From: Lachnospiraceae bacterium
GTDB taxonomy: Bacteria > Bacillota > Clostridia > Lachnospirales > Lachnospiraceae
Reading direction: 5' to 3'
DNA: 64,000 nt
Assembly: GCA_022763925.1 (NCBI GenBank)
Contig: JALERW010000085.1
Coordinates: 1-64,000 of the forward strand
The notes under the pieces were generated by a model that did not search any database, had not been told where the DNA came from, and saw only the letters and a list, made by a program, of their open reading frames with translations. Made by a program: the position numbers and the translations under genes. Shown piece after piece: positions 1 to 7,971 of this stretch; positions within the stretch are counted from its first letter, which is position 1, and every line of letters begins with the position of its first letter.

Positions 1-162
1 GGGATACAGCACCATTTTGGTTTTCTTCCGAAAACGGATACGGAACACCTGAATCGGCAGAAAACCGTTATTCCAATATTCACCTGAAACCCGATATTCC
101 TGATATTCATCCGGATAACACTTCTGTATCGGAATAAATCCATCTCTGTGGCTGCCCGACAT
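1..162 (-). CDS. Hypothetical protein, N-terminal part only (runs off the left edge)
   Basis: An open frame of 54 codons starts with ATG at 162 and continues past the window edge. A GAGGTG Shine-Dalgarno lies about 11 bases before the ATG. The visible peptide begins MSGSHRDGFIPIQKCYP and is rich in aromatic and basic residues (EYW, FRIRFRKKTK); no signal peptide or membrane segment is visible. I do not recognise the family. It lies downstream of the catabolic operon on the same strand, separated by about 180 bases that hold a dyad and a short tandem repeat. It is short and partial, so it could still be a chance frame. Confidence 0.4.
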   Translation of the reverse strand, partial: MSGSHRDGFIPIQKCYPDEYQEYRVSGEYWNNGFLPIQVFRIRFRKKTKMVLYP

Positions 163-267
163 TTTCCAACTGCACCTCTTTTTCTGTTCCCGGAACCATC
201 CGGGAACTGCTGCCGTCCGGGATCAGCTCCCAGGAAACTGCAGTATTATACTTCATTAAAGCACAGT

Positions 268-283
268 TTGAAGATTTCTTCAA
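268..283. promoter_or_regulatory. Perfect 16-bp dyad (TTGAAGA-TT-TCTTCAA), possible operator
   Basis: Two 7-bp arms are perfect inverted repeats around a 2-bp centre. The dyad sits between the end of the enolase-family gene and the leftmost partial gene. A TATAAT-like hexamer for minus-strand transcription follows at 245-250. No transcription factor can be named from the sequence. Confidence 0.35.
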
Positions 284-284
284 G

Positions 285-326
285 ACGAAACTAAGCTTTC
301 CGGAGAAGAAACTACGCTTTCCGTGG
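285..326. repeat. Two imperfect 21-bp tandem repeats
   Basis: Bases 285-305 and 306-326 match at 17 of 21 positions, around a GAAACTANGCTTTCCG core. They fill the gap just beyond the stop codon of the enolase-family gene. A third, degenerate start (GGAAGAAAA) follows. They do not form an obvious terminator hairpin, so the end of the long operon has no clear intrinsic terminator here. Confidence 0.6.
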
Positions 327-340
327 AAGAAAACCCACTC

Positions 341-1459
341 TTAACAGCCTTTTCTTCTGTATTTTTCAAACTGCTTCGGGTCAATCTCCACTCCCAGTCC
401 GGGTCTTTCTTTTGTAAGAGCGATGGTCCCGCGGCCATATTCCGGCTCCTCTGTAGTAATGGTATCCGAAAGAAGCATCGGTCCGAACAGCTCGCAGCCC
501 ATGGTCACCTGGGGTGTGGATACCGCCATATGAAGATATGCCGCATTTCCCACACCGGTCTCGATCATACAGCCCACATAGCAGGGATAGCCTGCCGCCT
601 CAGCGATTGCCGCAAGCCTCTTGGCTCCTATAATTCCTCCGGCCTTTGTAAGCTTCAGGCCAAACATGCCCACTGCATCCTTCTTTACCAGCTGTATGGC
701 ATTCTGCACAGAATCCAGACTTTCATCCGCCAGAAGCGGAACCGAAACCGAACGGGCAATGGCTGCCAGCCCGTCTATATCCTCCTTCGGCACCGGCTGC
801 TCCGCAAAATCCAGATGATATGGTTCCATCCCCCGGATTGCACGGATCGCATCTGCCCGGTTCCAGCCCTGATTGGCATCTATGCGCAGCCGGATCGTAT
901 CCCCGAAGGTCCTGCGGATATTTTGCACCCGCTCGATATCTTCCTTCGGAGAAAGCAGGCCGGTCTTGAATTTGAAAATATACCCGCCCTTATCAATCAT
1001 TTCCCCGGCTTCTCTTTCCTCCTCCTTCAGATCGTAGGAAGCCAGTGACCAGCTCAGCGGGACCTCGTCCCTGACCTTTCCGCCGATCAGATCATACACC
1101 GGCAGGCCCTGCACCTTTCCGGTCAGATCAAACAGTGCCATTTCCACTGCAGCCTTGGCAAAATGATTGCCTCTCACCAGCTTGTCCATCAGGCTTCTCA
1201 TTTCTTCCAGTCTGCGAAAATCTTTCCCTACAAGATAAGGAGCCAGATAACGCTCCACAGCTGTCTTTGCCGACTCCACACTTTCCTCTGACCAGGTCGG
1301 GCCTCCAAGGAAAGCAGCCTCCCCGTAACCCACTGTTCCGTCACTGCTCTGCGCAAACACAAAAAGATAATTTACCTCCCGCACCGTCATAAGAGACATC
1401 ACATGCGGACGTTTTAAGGGTATATCTACAATAGCGGTTTTTATGCTTTTCAGCTTCAT
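341..1459 (-). CDS. Enolase-superfamily enzyme, muconate cycloisomerase-like (MLE subgroup)
   Basis: 372 aa. The capping domain (about 1-125) precedes a TIM barrel that carries the full MLE-subgroup acid/base and metal set: KxK at K163/K165, metal ligands D193, E220 and D245, the end-of-barrel lysine K269 and E300 in an MIETG motif. The N-terminal half strongly resembles bacterial muconate/chloromuconate cycloisomerases. No other beta-ketoadipate gene is nearby, so the true substrate is probably different; the subgroup also holds dipeptide epimerases, N-acylamino acid racemases and hydroxyproline-type dehydratases or epimerases. The ATG at 1459 is chosen because GAGGAGAAGATGAA precedes it; the longer frame has no ribosome site. 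It is the last gene of the Fe-S/FAD operon and follows the FAD subunit by 94 bases. Confidence 0.85.
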   Translation of the reverse strand: MKLKSIKTAIVDIPLKRPHVMSLMTVREVNYLFVFAQSSDGTVGYGEAAFLGGPTWSEESVESAKTAVERYLAPYLVGKDFRRLEEMRSLMDKLVRGNHFAKAAVEMALFDLTGKVQGLPVYDLIGGKVRDEVPLSWSLASYDLKEEEREAGEMIDKGGYIFKFKTGLLSPKEDIERVQNIRRTFGDTIRLRIDANQGWNRADAIRAIRGMEPYHLDFAEQPVPKEDIDGLAAIARSVSVPLLADESLDSVQNAIQLVKKDAVGMFGLKLTKAGGIIGAKRLAAIAEAAGYPCYVGCMIETGVGNAAYLHMAVSTPQVTMGCELFGPMLLSDTITTEEPEYGRGTIALTKERPGLGVEIDPKQFEKYRRKGC

Positions 1460-1553
1460 TTCATCTTCTCCTCGAATAAAAAAAGCGGCATATTCTCCAT
1501 CCGATCTATGCCGCTTTGCCAACACCTTGTTATGTTTTCTTTTTTCTTCTGCC

Positions 1554-2723
1554 CTATGCCTTCAGAAAACGGTTGGGACTGAAGGGTTCCAGGGAATAGG
1601 ATTCCTTTCCGTATACGATCTGCTCTGCCAGAAGCTTTCCGGTAACCGGAGAAAGGGCAATGCCGTCTCCCTCATGCCCTGCCGCCATATAGAAGCCTTC
1701 CAGGCAGTCTACCCTTCCGATGATGGCCAGACCGTCCGGCGTATACGGGCGAAGTCCGGCAAATGCACGGATAAAGCAGACATCCTTCAGTGCCGGGAAG
1801 AACCGGACTGCCCGCTTCAGGATCGCCTCAATCGCCTCGAGAGAGTTTTCCCGGTCATAGCCCACCAGCTCACGGGTTCCGCCGATAATCAGCCCTCCAT
1901 TTTCCGTCTGCTCAATACTGAGGGAGGAACCGAGTCTTAAAACATTCTCATCCTTAATCGTCTCCGGACGGAACTTGATCACGTTATAGCGGGCGCACTG
2001 CAGGGTGCAGTCCATAAATGGCCCGATTGGCTCTGTCACGATCAGCTGTCCCTTCCTAGGCTTAATGGGCATGTCAATTCCGGCCATTTTAGCCGTGGCC
2101 GCCGCCCAGGAACCGCAGGCATTCACAACCGCATCTGCATAAAATTCACCCTTATCCGTCTTCACGCCGAGAATCTTATTACCCTCTTTGATCATACCGG
2201 TCACTTCGGTCTCGGTCAGGAAGCGGGCCCCCAGCTTTTTCGCCGCCCTGGAAAAGGCAAGGGTCAGCCTGATGGGATTCACTTTTCCTCCTGTAGGCGA
2301 ATACAGCGCTCCGTAAATATCCTTCGAAAGCATAGGTTCAATCTTCCTGGCTTCCTCTGCGGAGATCATCTCAATATCCACGCCGCTCTTTTTCTGCTCT
2401 TCCACAATTCCGGACAGGATATCCCACTGCATCTTGTCCTCCACCGGCTGCATGCCTCCGCATTTCAGTCCGTACTCGATATCCATCCCCAGTTCCTCGG
2501 ACAGATGCTCAAACATGGCAATACTCTGTACGGCCAGATCCAGCTGCTTTCCGGGCTTCTTTGTGTGATATCCGACCACACCGTCCGTTGCACCGGCCGA
2601 GCCTCTGGTCAGGTCTTCCCGCTCCAGCACCAGCACCTGTTTCCCAAGCTTGCTCAGATAATAGGATACGGAGCATCCGATGATGCCGCCTCCAACAATA
2701 ATGACATCTGCATCCTTATTCAT
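1554..2723 (-). CDS. FAD-dependent amino acid oxidase/dehydrogenase subunit (DadA / HcnC / opine oxidase beta type)
   Basis: 389 aa. An N-terminal dinucleotide-binding GGGIIG motif lies at 11-16, followed by the acidic end of the ADP-binding fold and a C-terminal PDGLAIIGR ... GHEGDGIALSP block typical of the D-amino-acid oxidase/glycine oxidase fold. Family members oxidise the C-N bond of an amino acid, secondary amine or opine. It overlaps the preceding BFD-like gene by 8 bases, so the two are translationally coupled, and it sits with [2Fe-2S], [4Fe-4S] and a second FAD protein. That arrangement matches heteromeric D-hydroxyproline dehydrogenases, opine oxidases and HcnABC, in which this is the catalytic subunit. 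The substrate is not determined. Confidence 0.85.
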   Translation of the reverse strand: MNKDADVIIVGGGIIGCSVSYYLSKLGKQVLVLEREDLTRGSAGATDGVVGYHTKKPGKQLDLAVQSIAMFEHLSEELGMDIEYGLKCGGMQPVEDKMQWDILSGIVEEQKKSGVDIEMISAEEARKIEPMLSKDIYGALYSPTGGKVNPIRLTLAFSRAAKKLGARFLTETEVTGMIKEGNKILGVKTDKGEFYADAVVNACGSWAAATAKMAGIDMPIKPRKGQLIVTEPIGPFMDCTLQCARYNVIKFRPETIKDENVLRLGSSLSIEQTENGGLIIGGTRELVGYDRENSLEAIEAILKRAVRFFPALKDVCFIRAFAGLRPYTPDGLAIIGRVDCLEGFYMAAGHEGDGIALSPVTGKLLAEQIVYGKESYSLEPFSPNRFLKA

Positions 2724-2985
2724 CTTCTCCGCCTCCTATAATTCCGATTTTTACCGGGCGCACCGGAATTCTGCTCTTGGGAGGAAGGATATCCGCCATG
2801 GGCCTTCCGGTCTCCTCCGCAATGATCTTTGCCACCAGACGCTCACAGGTCTTTCCCTGGCAGAGCCCCATGCCCGCGCGGGTCCTGCGCTTTACGCCGT
2901 CCACTGTGGTGGCTCCGTCGGCAATGGCGTCCAGGATATCCTGCCTTGTCACTTCCTGACATCTGCATATAATAATATCTTCCAT
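2716..2985 (-). CDS. BFD-like [2Fe-2S] subunit of the FAD dehydrogenase
   Basis: 89 aa, essentially one BFD-like [2Fe-2S] domain. The cysteines are C7, C9, C42 and C47 (CxC ... CxxxxC), the usual spacing. In HcnB/LhpE-type enzymes this module is often fused to the C-terminus of the NAD(P)/FAD subunit; here it is a separate gene. It probably passes electrons between the two flavin subunits. It starts 17 bases after the ferredoxin gene stops and overlaps the next gene. Confidence 0.8.
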   Translation of the reverse strand: MEDIIICRCQEVTRQDILDAIADGATTVDGVKRRTRAGMGLCQGKTCERLVAKIIAEETGRPMADILPPKSRIPVRPVKIGIIGGGEDE

Positions 2986-3001
2986 TCTGATTTCCTCCCG
3001 T

Positions 3002-3511
3002 TTACGCTCTCTTTAACCGTTTCATGCTGCGCACTTCATCTGCAAATTCCTTTGGAACAGCGATGCCAATCACAGCAGTCCCTGCGAAGGCCGGAAGCTT
3101 TTTCACACTGGTTACGGTACCCCTGCAGACGGTCTCTCCGGCACGGTTAACCGCATCCACGATATCTCCCTTCTGAGGAAGCGGAAGATACTCAAAGGGA
3201 AACTCGATCACTGCCTCCGTATCACTGTAGGTTTTATCCACAATCGTAATGGCAAGTCCCGGACAGCTGGCCACACACATTCCGCAGCCGGTACATTTCT
3301 CCCCGTGAAGCGTGGGAAGATCCGTAATCTGCTCGCCGATGGTGATCGCTCCGAAACGGCAGGAGCTTTCACACGGATTACACGGAATTTCCTGTACGCA
3401 CTCAATCACTGCCACTCTTCCCTCTGCCATCCGCTCTTTCGACGGAACTCCCGGACATGCCGCCAACTCTTCCCGGGACGGGATCCCTGTATACATAACG
3501 CCCTCTTTCAT
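3002..3511 (-). CDS. Ferredoxin-like 4Fe-4S subunit
   Basis: 169 aa from the ATG at 3511, which shares its A with the TGA of the upstream gene; a TTG at 3517 is a possible alternative. One complete [4Fe-4S] motif is C73-xx-C76-xx-C79-xxx-C83-P. A second set, C38/C44/C47/C51, has atypical spacing but could hold a second cluster. The C-terminal half has a small beta-rich region (PLPQKGDIVDAVNRAG) with no known cofactor. It probably carries electrons out of the flavin complex to a cellular acceptor, which would suit an anaerobe without the respiratory acceptor used by aerobic homologues. Confidence 0.8.
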   Translation of the reverse strand: MKEGVMYTGIPSREELAACPGVPSKERMAEGRVAVIECVQEIPCNPCESSCRFGAITIGEQITDLPTLHGEKCTGCGMCVASCPGLAITIVDKTYSDTEAVIEFPFEYLPLPQKGDIVDAVNRAGETVCRGTVTSVKKLPAFAGTAVIGIAVPKEFADEVRSMKRLKRA

Positions 3512-4638
3512 CAGCAAGCCGCTCCTTTCTCCATGCCATCCTTATATGCCTGCATATCTGCAAGCTGCTTTTCCTTATTTGCCTTTCTTCCGGCTCCGAA
3601 AAATCCGGAGCGAAGCGTATCAAGGCGGGCTCTTATCTCCGCCTTCTTTTCGGCAGCCTCTTCATGGCTGATATAGCCCAGCGCCTCCGCAGCGGCCACT
3701 CCGGCCATATTTCCTTCCTCCATTGCTGAGGAAGCCTCTTCCACACCGGTTACATCCCCTGCCACATAAACACCCGGCACCGTCGTCTCCATGTTCTCAT
3801 CATGCAGCGGCACATGTCCGCCGAAGGACGGTATAAAATCAAATTTACAGCCTGCCATCCATACAAGCTCCGTCATGGGATTCAGTCCCACTGCCAGACA
3901 GACGGTGTCCACATCAAACTGCTTTTCCGTTCCCGGAATCATATTCCATTTTTCGTCCAGGGCCGCAATCTCCACGCCCTCAACCTCTTCTCTGCCGTAT
4001 ACCCGTTTAATGGTATGTCCCACATAGATCGGAACGCCTGCTCTTCGGATCTTTCCGGCATGCACGCCATAGCCCCCGATTTTCGGAGCCCCCTCTACAA
4101 TACCGACCACCTCGGCTCCTGCCTGCATCAGCTGGTAGGATACAATCAGTCCCACGTTTCCGGATCCGACCATCAGGATTCTCTCTCCTGGAAGCACCCG
4201 GTTCACATTGACCATGGTCTGTGCGGCTCCGGCTCCCATAACACCTGGGAGAGTACTTCCCGGAAATGCCATATAATTTTCCTTGGCTCCGCTGGCAATA
4301 ATGATCTTTTTTGCCTTTACCGAATAATTCACGCCGTTGCTGATCACACCCATGCTCTTATCCGGAAGCAATCCGTATACAAGGCTGTCCAGCATAACGG
4401 TCGCGCCGCTCTTTTCCACCTTTTCCAGCAGCTGCTCTCCGATGACATAGCCTCTGGTTCCCGCCTGATGTGCTTTGGATCCAAAAAATTTATGGATCTG
4501 TTTAAAAAGCTGGCCGCCCGGACGGGAATTCTCGTCAATGACGAGCACATCCGCTCCGGCTGTGGCAGCCTGATAAGCGGCGCTCAGTCCGGCACTTCCG
4601 GCACCGATGATCGCCACATCCGTAACAATTTTTTTCAT
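3511..4638 (-). CDS. NAD(P)/FAD-dependent oxidoreductase, HcnB / opine oxidase alpha-like subunit
   Basis: 375 aa. An FAD-binding GAGSAG motif lies at 12-17, a second Rossmann motif (VGSGNVG) near 160 for NAD or a second nucleotide, and a YVAGDVTG block near the C-terminus closes the FAD site. Classic redox-active disulfide cysteines are not seen, as expected for the HcnB/OoxA branch rather than thioredoxin reductases. A strong AGGAG lies upstream of the ATG. Stop and start codons overlap with the ferredoxin gene (TGATG). In this family the protein works as a heteromer with the DadA-like and [2Fe-2S] subunits, which are all encoded here. Confidence 0.85.
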   Translation of the reverse strand: MKKIVTDVAIIGAGSAGLSAAYQAATAGADVLVIDENSRPGGQLFKQIHKFFGSKAHQAGTRGYVIGEQLLEKVEKSGATVMLDSLVYGLLPDKSMGVISNGVNYSVKAKKIIIASGAKENYMAFPGSTLPGVMGAGAAQTMVNVNRVLPGERILMVGSGNVGLIVSYQLMQAGAEVVGIVEGAPKIGGYGVHAGKIRRAGVPIYVGHTIKRVYGREEVEGVEIAALDEKWNMIPGTEKQFDVDTVCLAVGLNPMTELVWMAGCKFDFIPSFGGHVPLHDENMETTVPGVYVAGDVTGVEEASSAMEEGNMAGVAAAEALGYISHEEAAEKKAEIRARLDTLRSGFFGAGRKANKEKQLADMQAYKDGMEKGAAC

Positions 4639-4689
4639 AATACAAGCTCCTCCTGCTCTGTTTCTTTTCCGAAACTGCGGTATTCTGCA

Positions 4690-5007
4690 CTATTCCTGAG
4701 GCTTTAATGATGCCAGGCCTTCCTGCTTTTCTACCCGCATACCGTCCTTCACCTTAGTCACACACGTTCTTGTATTCGGGATTCCGTCCACGATCATCAT
4801 ACAGTCTGTACATCTTCCAATGGCGCAGAAAATCCCTCTGGGTTCATGGCGCTTTGCAGTAGTCCGGAATACCCGGATGCCGGCATTCATCAGCGCGGAA
4901 GCAATCGGCTCCCCCTCCAGCGCTTCAATGGGCTGTCCGTTGTAATATAAGGTTACGGTCTTTGAATCCTTCAGCTCATCCAGAATCGGATGCTCTATTA
5001 CACGCAT
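4690..5007 (-). CDS. [2Fe-2S] subunit, HcnA / sarcosine-oxidase-alpha N-terminal type
   Basis: 105 aa. The plant-type-like [2Fe-2S] ligands are C61, C66, C69 and C82 in the order CxxxxCxxC ... C. The fold matches the Fer2_4 domain that forms HcnA and the N-terminus of heteromeric sarcosine oxidase alpha. The ATG at 5007 follows a perfect AAGGAGG 8 bases earlier, so the 13-residue longer frame is rejected. It is the second gene of the operon and precedes the FAD/NAD subunit by 51 bases. Confidence 0.85.
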   Translation of the reverse strand: MRVIEHPILDELKDSKTVTLYYNGQPIEALEGEPIASALMNAGIRVFRTTAKRHEPRGIFCAIGRCTDCMMIVDGIPNTRTCVTKVKDGMRVEKQEGLASLKPQE

Positions 5008-5116
5008 GCTTGTTTCCTCCTTATAGCTGCTGTCTTTTCTCATCATTTTTCTACAATATTTTTTTATAGCACAATCCGCCCGGGACGGAATAGTAAATAA
5101 TTGACGGTTTTTATCC

Positions 5117-6067
5117 TTACAGATGACTTACCATATTCTCCATTGCAAAAATATCGATTTCCCGGAGTGTTTCCTCCGTATAAATACCCACATGCGGAGT
5201 CACCAGAACATGATCAAGAGAAGGATCCATCAGCGGATCTGTCACCGCCGGTTCATCGGTAAAGACATCCACCGCAGCGCCTCCGATCGCATGCTCTTTC
5301 AGGGCACAGAGAAGCGCCTCCTGGTCCACCAGCGCCGCCCGCCCGCTGTTGATCAGAAATGCCGTGGGCTTCATGGCATCCAGCTGCTTTTTGCCGATCA
5401 TATTTCTCGTAGAATCGGTCACAATGCTGTGAAGAGAAAGAAAATCTGCTTCCCTGCATATCTCCTCCAGCGACGCAAATTCAATATAATCCGGCGCGCC
5501 CGCCTCGTTGCCGCTGTGAGGATGCAGCACCATCACCCGCATGTGAAAGGCTGCTGCCCGGCGGGCCACCGTTTTTCCGATCCGGCCGTAGCCGGTAATT
5601 CCCAGAGTCTTCCCCCAGAGATTCGTGCTCTGATTTCTGGTCCAGCGGCCTTCCTTCAGTTCCCGGTCATAGTACCTTAAATTCCTGGAAAGCTCAAACA
5701 TGGCTGCAAATACCCAGTCTGCCACTGCTTCATAATCATGGGAATTCTTTGTATTGTAAATTGCAATGTGATTGGCCGCTGCCGCTTCCTGATCAATATT
5801 TTCCAGTCCCACACCATGTCTGGAAATGACCCTGAGAGACGGACAGGAGCCAAGCACCCGGGCAGTCACCTGGTCAGAGCTGGAATAGACAAGAAGTCCC
5901 TGCGCCTGTGTTTCATTGATCACCTGAATCAGTGCCTCCTGGTTCATTGCCCCCGGATTGGGATTGTAGATAATTTCCGCATTGTACTTTTCTGCTATTG
6001 CATTCACATACTTCCGGTTATCCTTCGCATACGTCTGTCCTGTTACCAATACTTTCTTCTTATCCAT
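5117..6067 (-). CDS. D-isomer-specific 2-hydroxyacid dehydrogenase (phosphoglycerate dehydrogenase-like)
   Basis: 316 aa. The nucleotide-binding GYGRIG motif sits in the middle of the chain, and the catalytic triad of the family is visible: Arg in NSGRAALVD, Glu in DVFTDEP and His in VTPHVG. No ACT domain is present, so it is not a complete serine-pathway enzyme. It likely reduces a 2-oxo acid with NAD(P)H or does the reverse. The start follows AGGAGG at 6067. It is the first gene of the Fe-S/FAD operon, so the oxo acid is probably made by the downstream dehydrogenase; that is inference. Confidence 0.85.
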   Translation of the reverse strand: MDKKKVLVTGQTYAKDNRKYVNAIAEKYNAEIIYNPNPGAMNQEALIQVINETQAQGLLVYSSSDQVTARVLGSCPSLRVISRHGVGLENIDQEAAAANHIAIYNTKNSHDYEAVADWVFAAMFELSRNLRYYDRELKEGRWTRNQSTNLWGKTLGITGYGRIGKTVARRAAAFHMRVMVLHPHSGNEAGAPDYIEFASLEEICREADFLSLHSIVTDSTRNMIGKKQLDAMKPTAFLINSGRAALVDQEALLCALKEHAIGGAAVDVFTDEPAVTDPLMDPSLDHVLVTPHVGIYTEETLREIDIFAMENMVSHL

Positions 6068-6134
6068 AGTCCAAACCTCCTGTTGTGTAGTCCTGTGCGG
6101 TCCTGCACGGCGATATTCTGCCTGAAGACATAAC

Positions 6135-6171
6135 AAAAAGGAGAGACTACATTGACATGTATATCTCTCCC
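6135..6171 (-). terminator. Intrinsic terminator inside the leader of the Fe-S/FAD operon (attenuator candidate)
   Basis: On the minus strand GGAGAGA-TA-TACAT pairs with ATGTA-G-TCTCTCC and is followed by TTTTTG. It lies downstream of the promoter at 6212-6240 and about 70 bases upstream of the start codon at 6067, so it would stop transcripts before the operon. A small ATG-TCA-ATG-TAG frame with its own GGGAGAGA ribosome site lies inside the stem. It could also simply end transcripts from the upstream operon. Confidence 0.65.
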
Positions 6172-6211
6172 TTGAAATAAAAAATCTCTGTTTCGTTTTT
6201 GAATAGTAATA

Positions 6212-6240
6212 GTTATAACGTATTTTCCGTTCTTTTTCAA
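6212..6240 (-). promoter_or_regulatory. Sigma-A promoter of the Fe-S/FAD operon
   Basis: On the minus strand -35 TTGAAA (6235-6240) and -10 TATAAC (6212-6217) are separated by exactly 17 bases. Transcription would begin near 6205 and run through the attenuator hairpin before reaching the gene starting at 6067. Confidence 0.65.
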
Positions 6241-6284
6241 GTAAAATGTTGACAGTGGGCTCTTCCGCTTTCTGCCTCTTCCGG

Positions 6285-7004
6285 TTACAGACAGCCCCGG
6301 AAGTCCTTTCTTACCAGCGCACTGTGCACATAGTCCGTGAGGGTGATTATGTCAAATACCGGAAGTCCGCATGCCCTTGCCACCGCCCCCGCAAATGGCG
6401 GCATATTGGTGCATTCCAGAACGAAAGCTCCGATATCCGGGTGCTCCTTCACCAGATGCCCTGCCGCAGCCTCCATATCCTTCCTTGCCCGGTCCTCATC
6501 CAGCTCTGTACGGTTATGCAGCAGAATATCTCCCAGATAGGTATCCTGAAGACCTGCCACAGCCATGGGGATCTGTTCGATTCCCACTCCCCGAAAATGC
6601 CTTTCTCCCAGGGAGCTGCTGTCCGCCGTCAGAATTCCCACTCTCTGATCCGGCTTCAGCATGGAATATACCAGCGGCACCTGCAGAAGACTGGAGGTAA
6701 ATACCGGAACCGGAAGTGCCTGTGCCAGCTCCTTCTGAAAAATCGCCATAAATCCGCAGCTCGTCACAATCGCCCGTGCTCCGTTTTGAATCAGCTCCAT
6801 GCCCGCACGGACAAAAGGCTCGATCAGACCTGCATCCGCCTCCTTCACCACCCGGTCCACCGTTGCCTGCTCCACAATTTTATACATCACCGGATAGGAA
6901 AAGGTGGTAGCGTTTCCGATATCCCCCGGCAGCCTGGGGAATCTGGTATCCAGCATCAGAATGCCTATGGACTGTCCATATATTGTTCGGTTTCCGTAAA
7001 CCAT
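6285..7004 (-). CDS. Aspartate/glutamate/hydantoin racemase-family protein
   Basis: 239 aa. The two half-site cysteines of the cofactor-independent racemase fold are present: one in IVTSCGF and one in LECTNMPP. Family members racemise Asp, Glu or hydantoins, isomerise maleate or decarboxylate aryl-malonates, so the reaction is open. The ATG at 7004 is preceded by AAAGGAG at 8 bases; the 25-residue longer frame overlaps the upstream gene's end without a ribosome site. It is the last gene of the aminotransferase/carrier operon. A role in moving a substrate to the isomer used by the downstream flavin complex is plausible but inferred. Confidence 0.8.
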   Translation of the reverse strand: MVYGNRTIYGQSIGILMLDTRFPRLPGDIGNATTFSYPVMYKIVEQATVDRVVKEADAGLIEPFVRAGMELIQNGARAIVTSCGFMAIFQKELAQALPVPVFTSSLLQVPLVYSMLKPDQRVGILTADSSSLGERHFRGVGIEQIPMAVAGLQDTYLGDILLHNRTELDEDRARKDMEAAAGHLVKEHPDIGAFVLECTNMPPFAGAVARACGLPVFDIITLTDYVHSALVRKDFRGCL

Positions 7005-7062
7005 TTCAAACGCTCCTTTATTCATGCTGTTTTTTCCAGTGTAGCTCAATTTTATCCTTCTG

Positions 7063-7956
7063 TCAAAACAGCATGGCAATAAACGGCAGCGTAATCATCG
7101 ACAGCAGCGTAGACACAAAAACCAGTCCCGACGCAAATGCCTCATCTCCGTCATAGGAAGCCGCCAGCATGGCCGTCGTACTCCCCGCCGGCATAGCCGC
7201 CATCAGCACCGTCACGTCCACCAGAAGCATCTCCACATGAAGTACGGTCAGGATCGCATAAAGCATCAGAGGAAATACCGCAAGCCGAAGAAGTGAATAG
7301 TACAGCATCCACCCTTTTCCGCTGAGCTGACGGATATCCGTCCCGGAAAGGATCGCTCCGATCACGATCATGGAAACGGCCGTCGTACAGTTTGCCGTAT
7401 AACGCAGAGCGTCATCCAGGAAAACAGGGAGCGGTATTCCAAGGATCATCAGGGCCAGCCCGATATAAACAGCCACCATGCATGGATGTGTCAGAAGCTT
7501 TCTGATTACCTGCCGCCCGCCGGAAGCCGTAAACAGCGCCAGGCCTGCTGACCACATAAACAGACGGATGGGGATCAGAGCCACAGAGGCATATAAAAGG
7601 CCTTCCGCCCCCAGCACATTTTCTGCCATGGGCTGTCCCATAAAGCCGGCATTGGAGCAGATAATTCCGTACTCCATACATACTTTCCGCCCCTGCTGCG
7701 CACCCGGAAACAGGAACCTGGATACTGCCAGAGCCCCAAACTGGTAAGCAAATCCGATGAGCAGAATGATCCCCATCTTCTTCAGGATCGTCTCATCAAA
7801 GGTGATGCAGAACGAACGGATGATAGAGCAGGGCAGAAACAGATCTATGACCAGCGCAGTCAGAACCGTTCTCCCTTCCTTTGTAATGATCTGCTTTTTG
7901 CCGCAGAGAAAGCCCAGCGCCAGAAGCAGAAATAAGGTCAGCTGCAGATGAAGCAT
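7063..7956 (-). CDS. AEC (auxin efflux carrier) family membrane transporter
   Basis: 297 aa with about ten hydrophobic segments and the two-half layout of the AEC family. Bacterial members move malate, malonate, lactate or similar carboxylates. It begins after GGGAGAGACG. It sits between an aminotransferase and a racemase-family protein, so it probably imports the substrate of the cluster or exports a hydroxy-acid product. Confidence 0.85.
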   Translation of the reverse strand: MLHLQLTLFLLLALGFLCGKKQIITKEGRTVLTALVIDLFLPCSIIRSFCITFDETILKKMGIILLIGFAYQFGALAVSRFLFPGAQQGRKVCMEYGIICSNAGFMGQPMAENVLGAEGLLYASVALIPIRLFMWSAGLALFTASGGRQVIRKLLTHPCMVAVYIGLALMILGIPLPVFLDDALRYTANCTTAVSMIVIGAILSGTDIRQLSGKGWMLYYSLLRLAVFPLMLYAILTVLHVEMLLVDVTVLMAAMPAGSTTAMLAASYDGDEAFASGLVFVSTLLSMITLPFIAMLF

Positions 7957-7971
7957 CGTCTCTCTCCCTCC

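Noticed and set aside
341..1459. Beta-ketoadipate (catechol) pathway
   Set aside because: Only the cycloisomerase-like gene is present; dioxygenase, isomerase and hydrolase genes are missing from the window and the lineage appears anaerobic.
6043..6240. 65-codon minus-strand frame covering the leader of the Fe-S/FAD operon
   Set aside because: It includes the -35/-10 promoter and the attenuator and overlaps the start of the real gene out of frame; no ribosome site.
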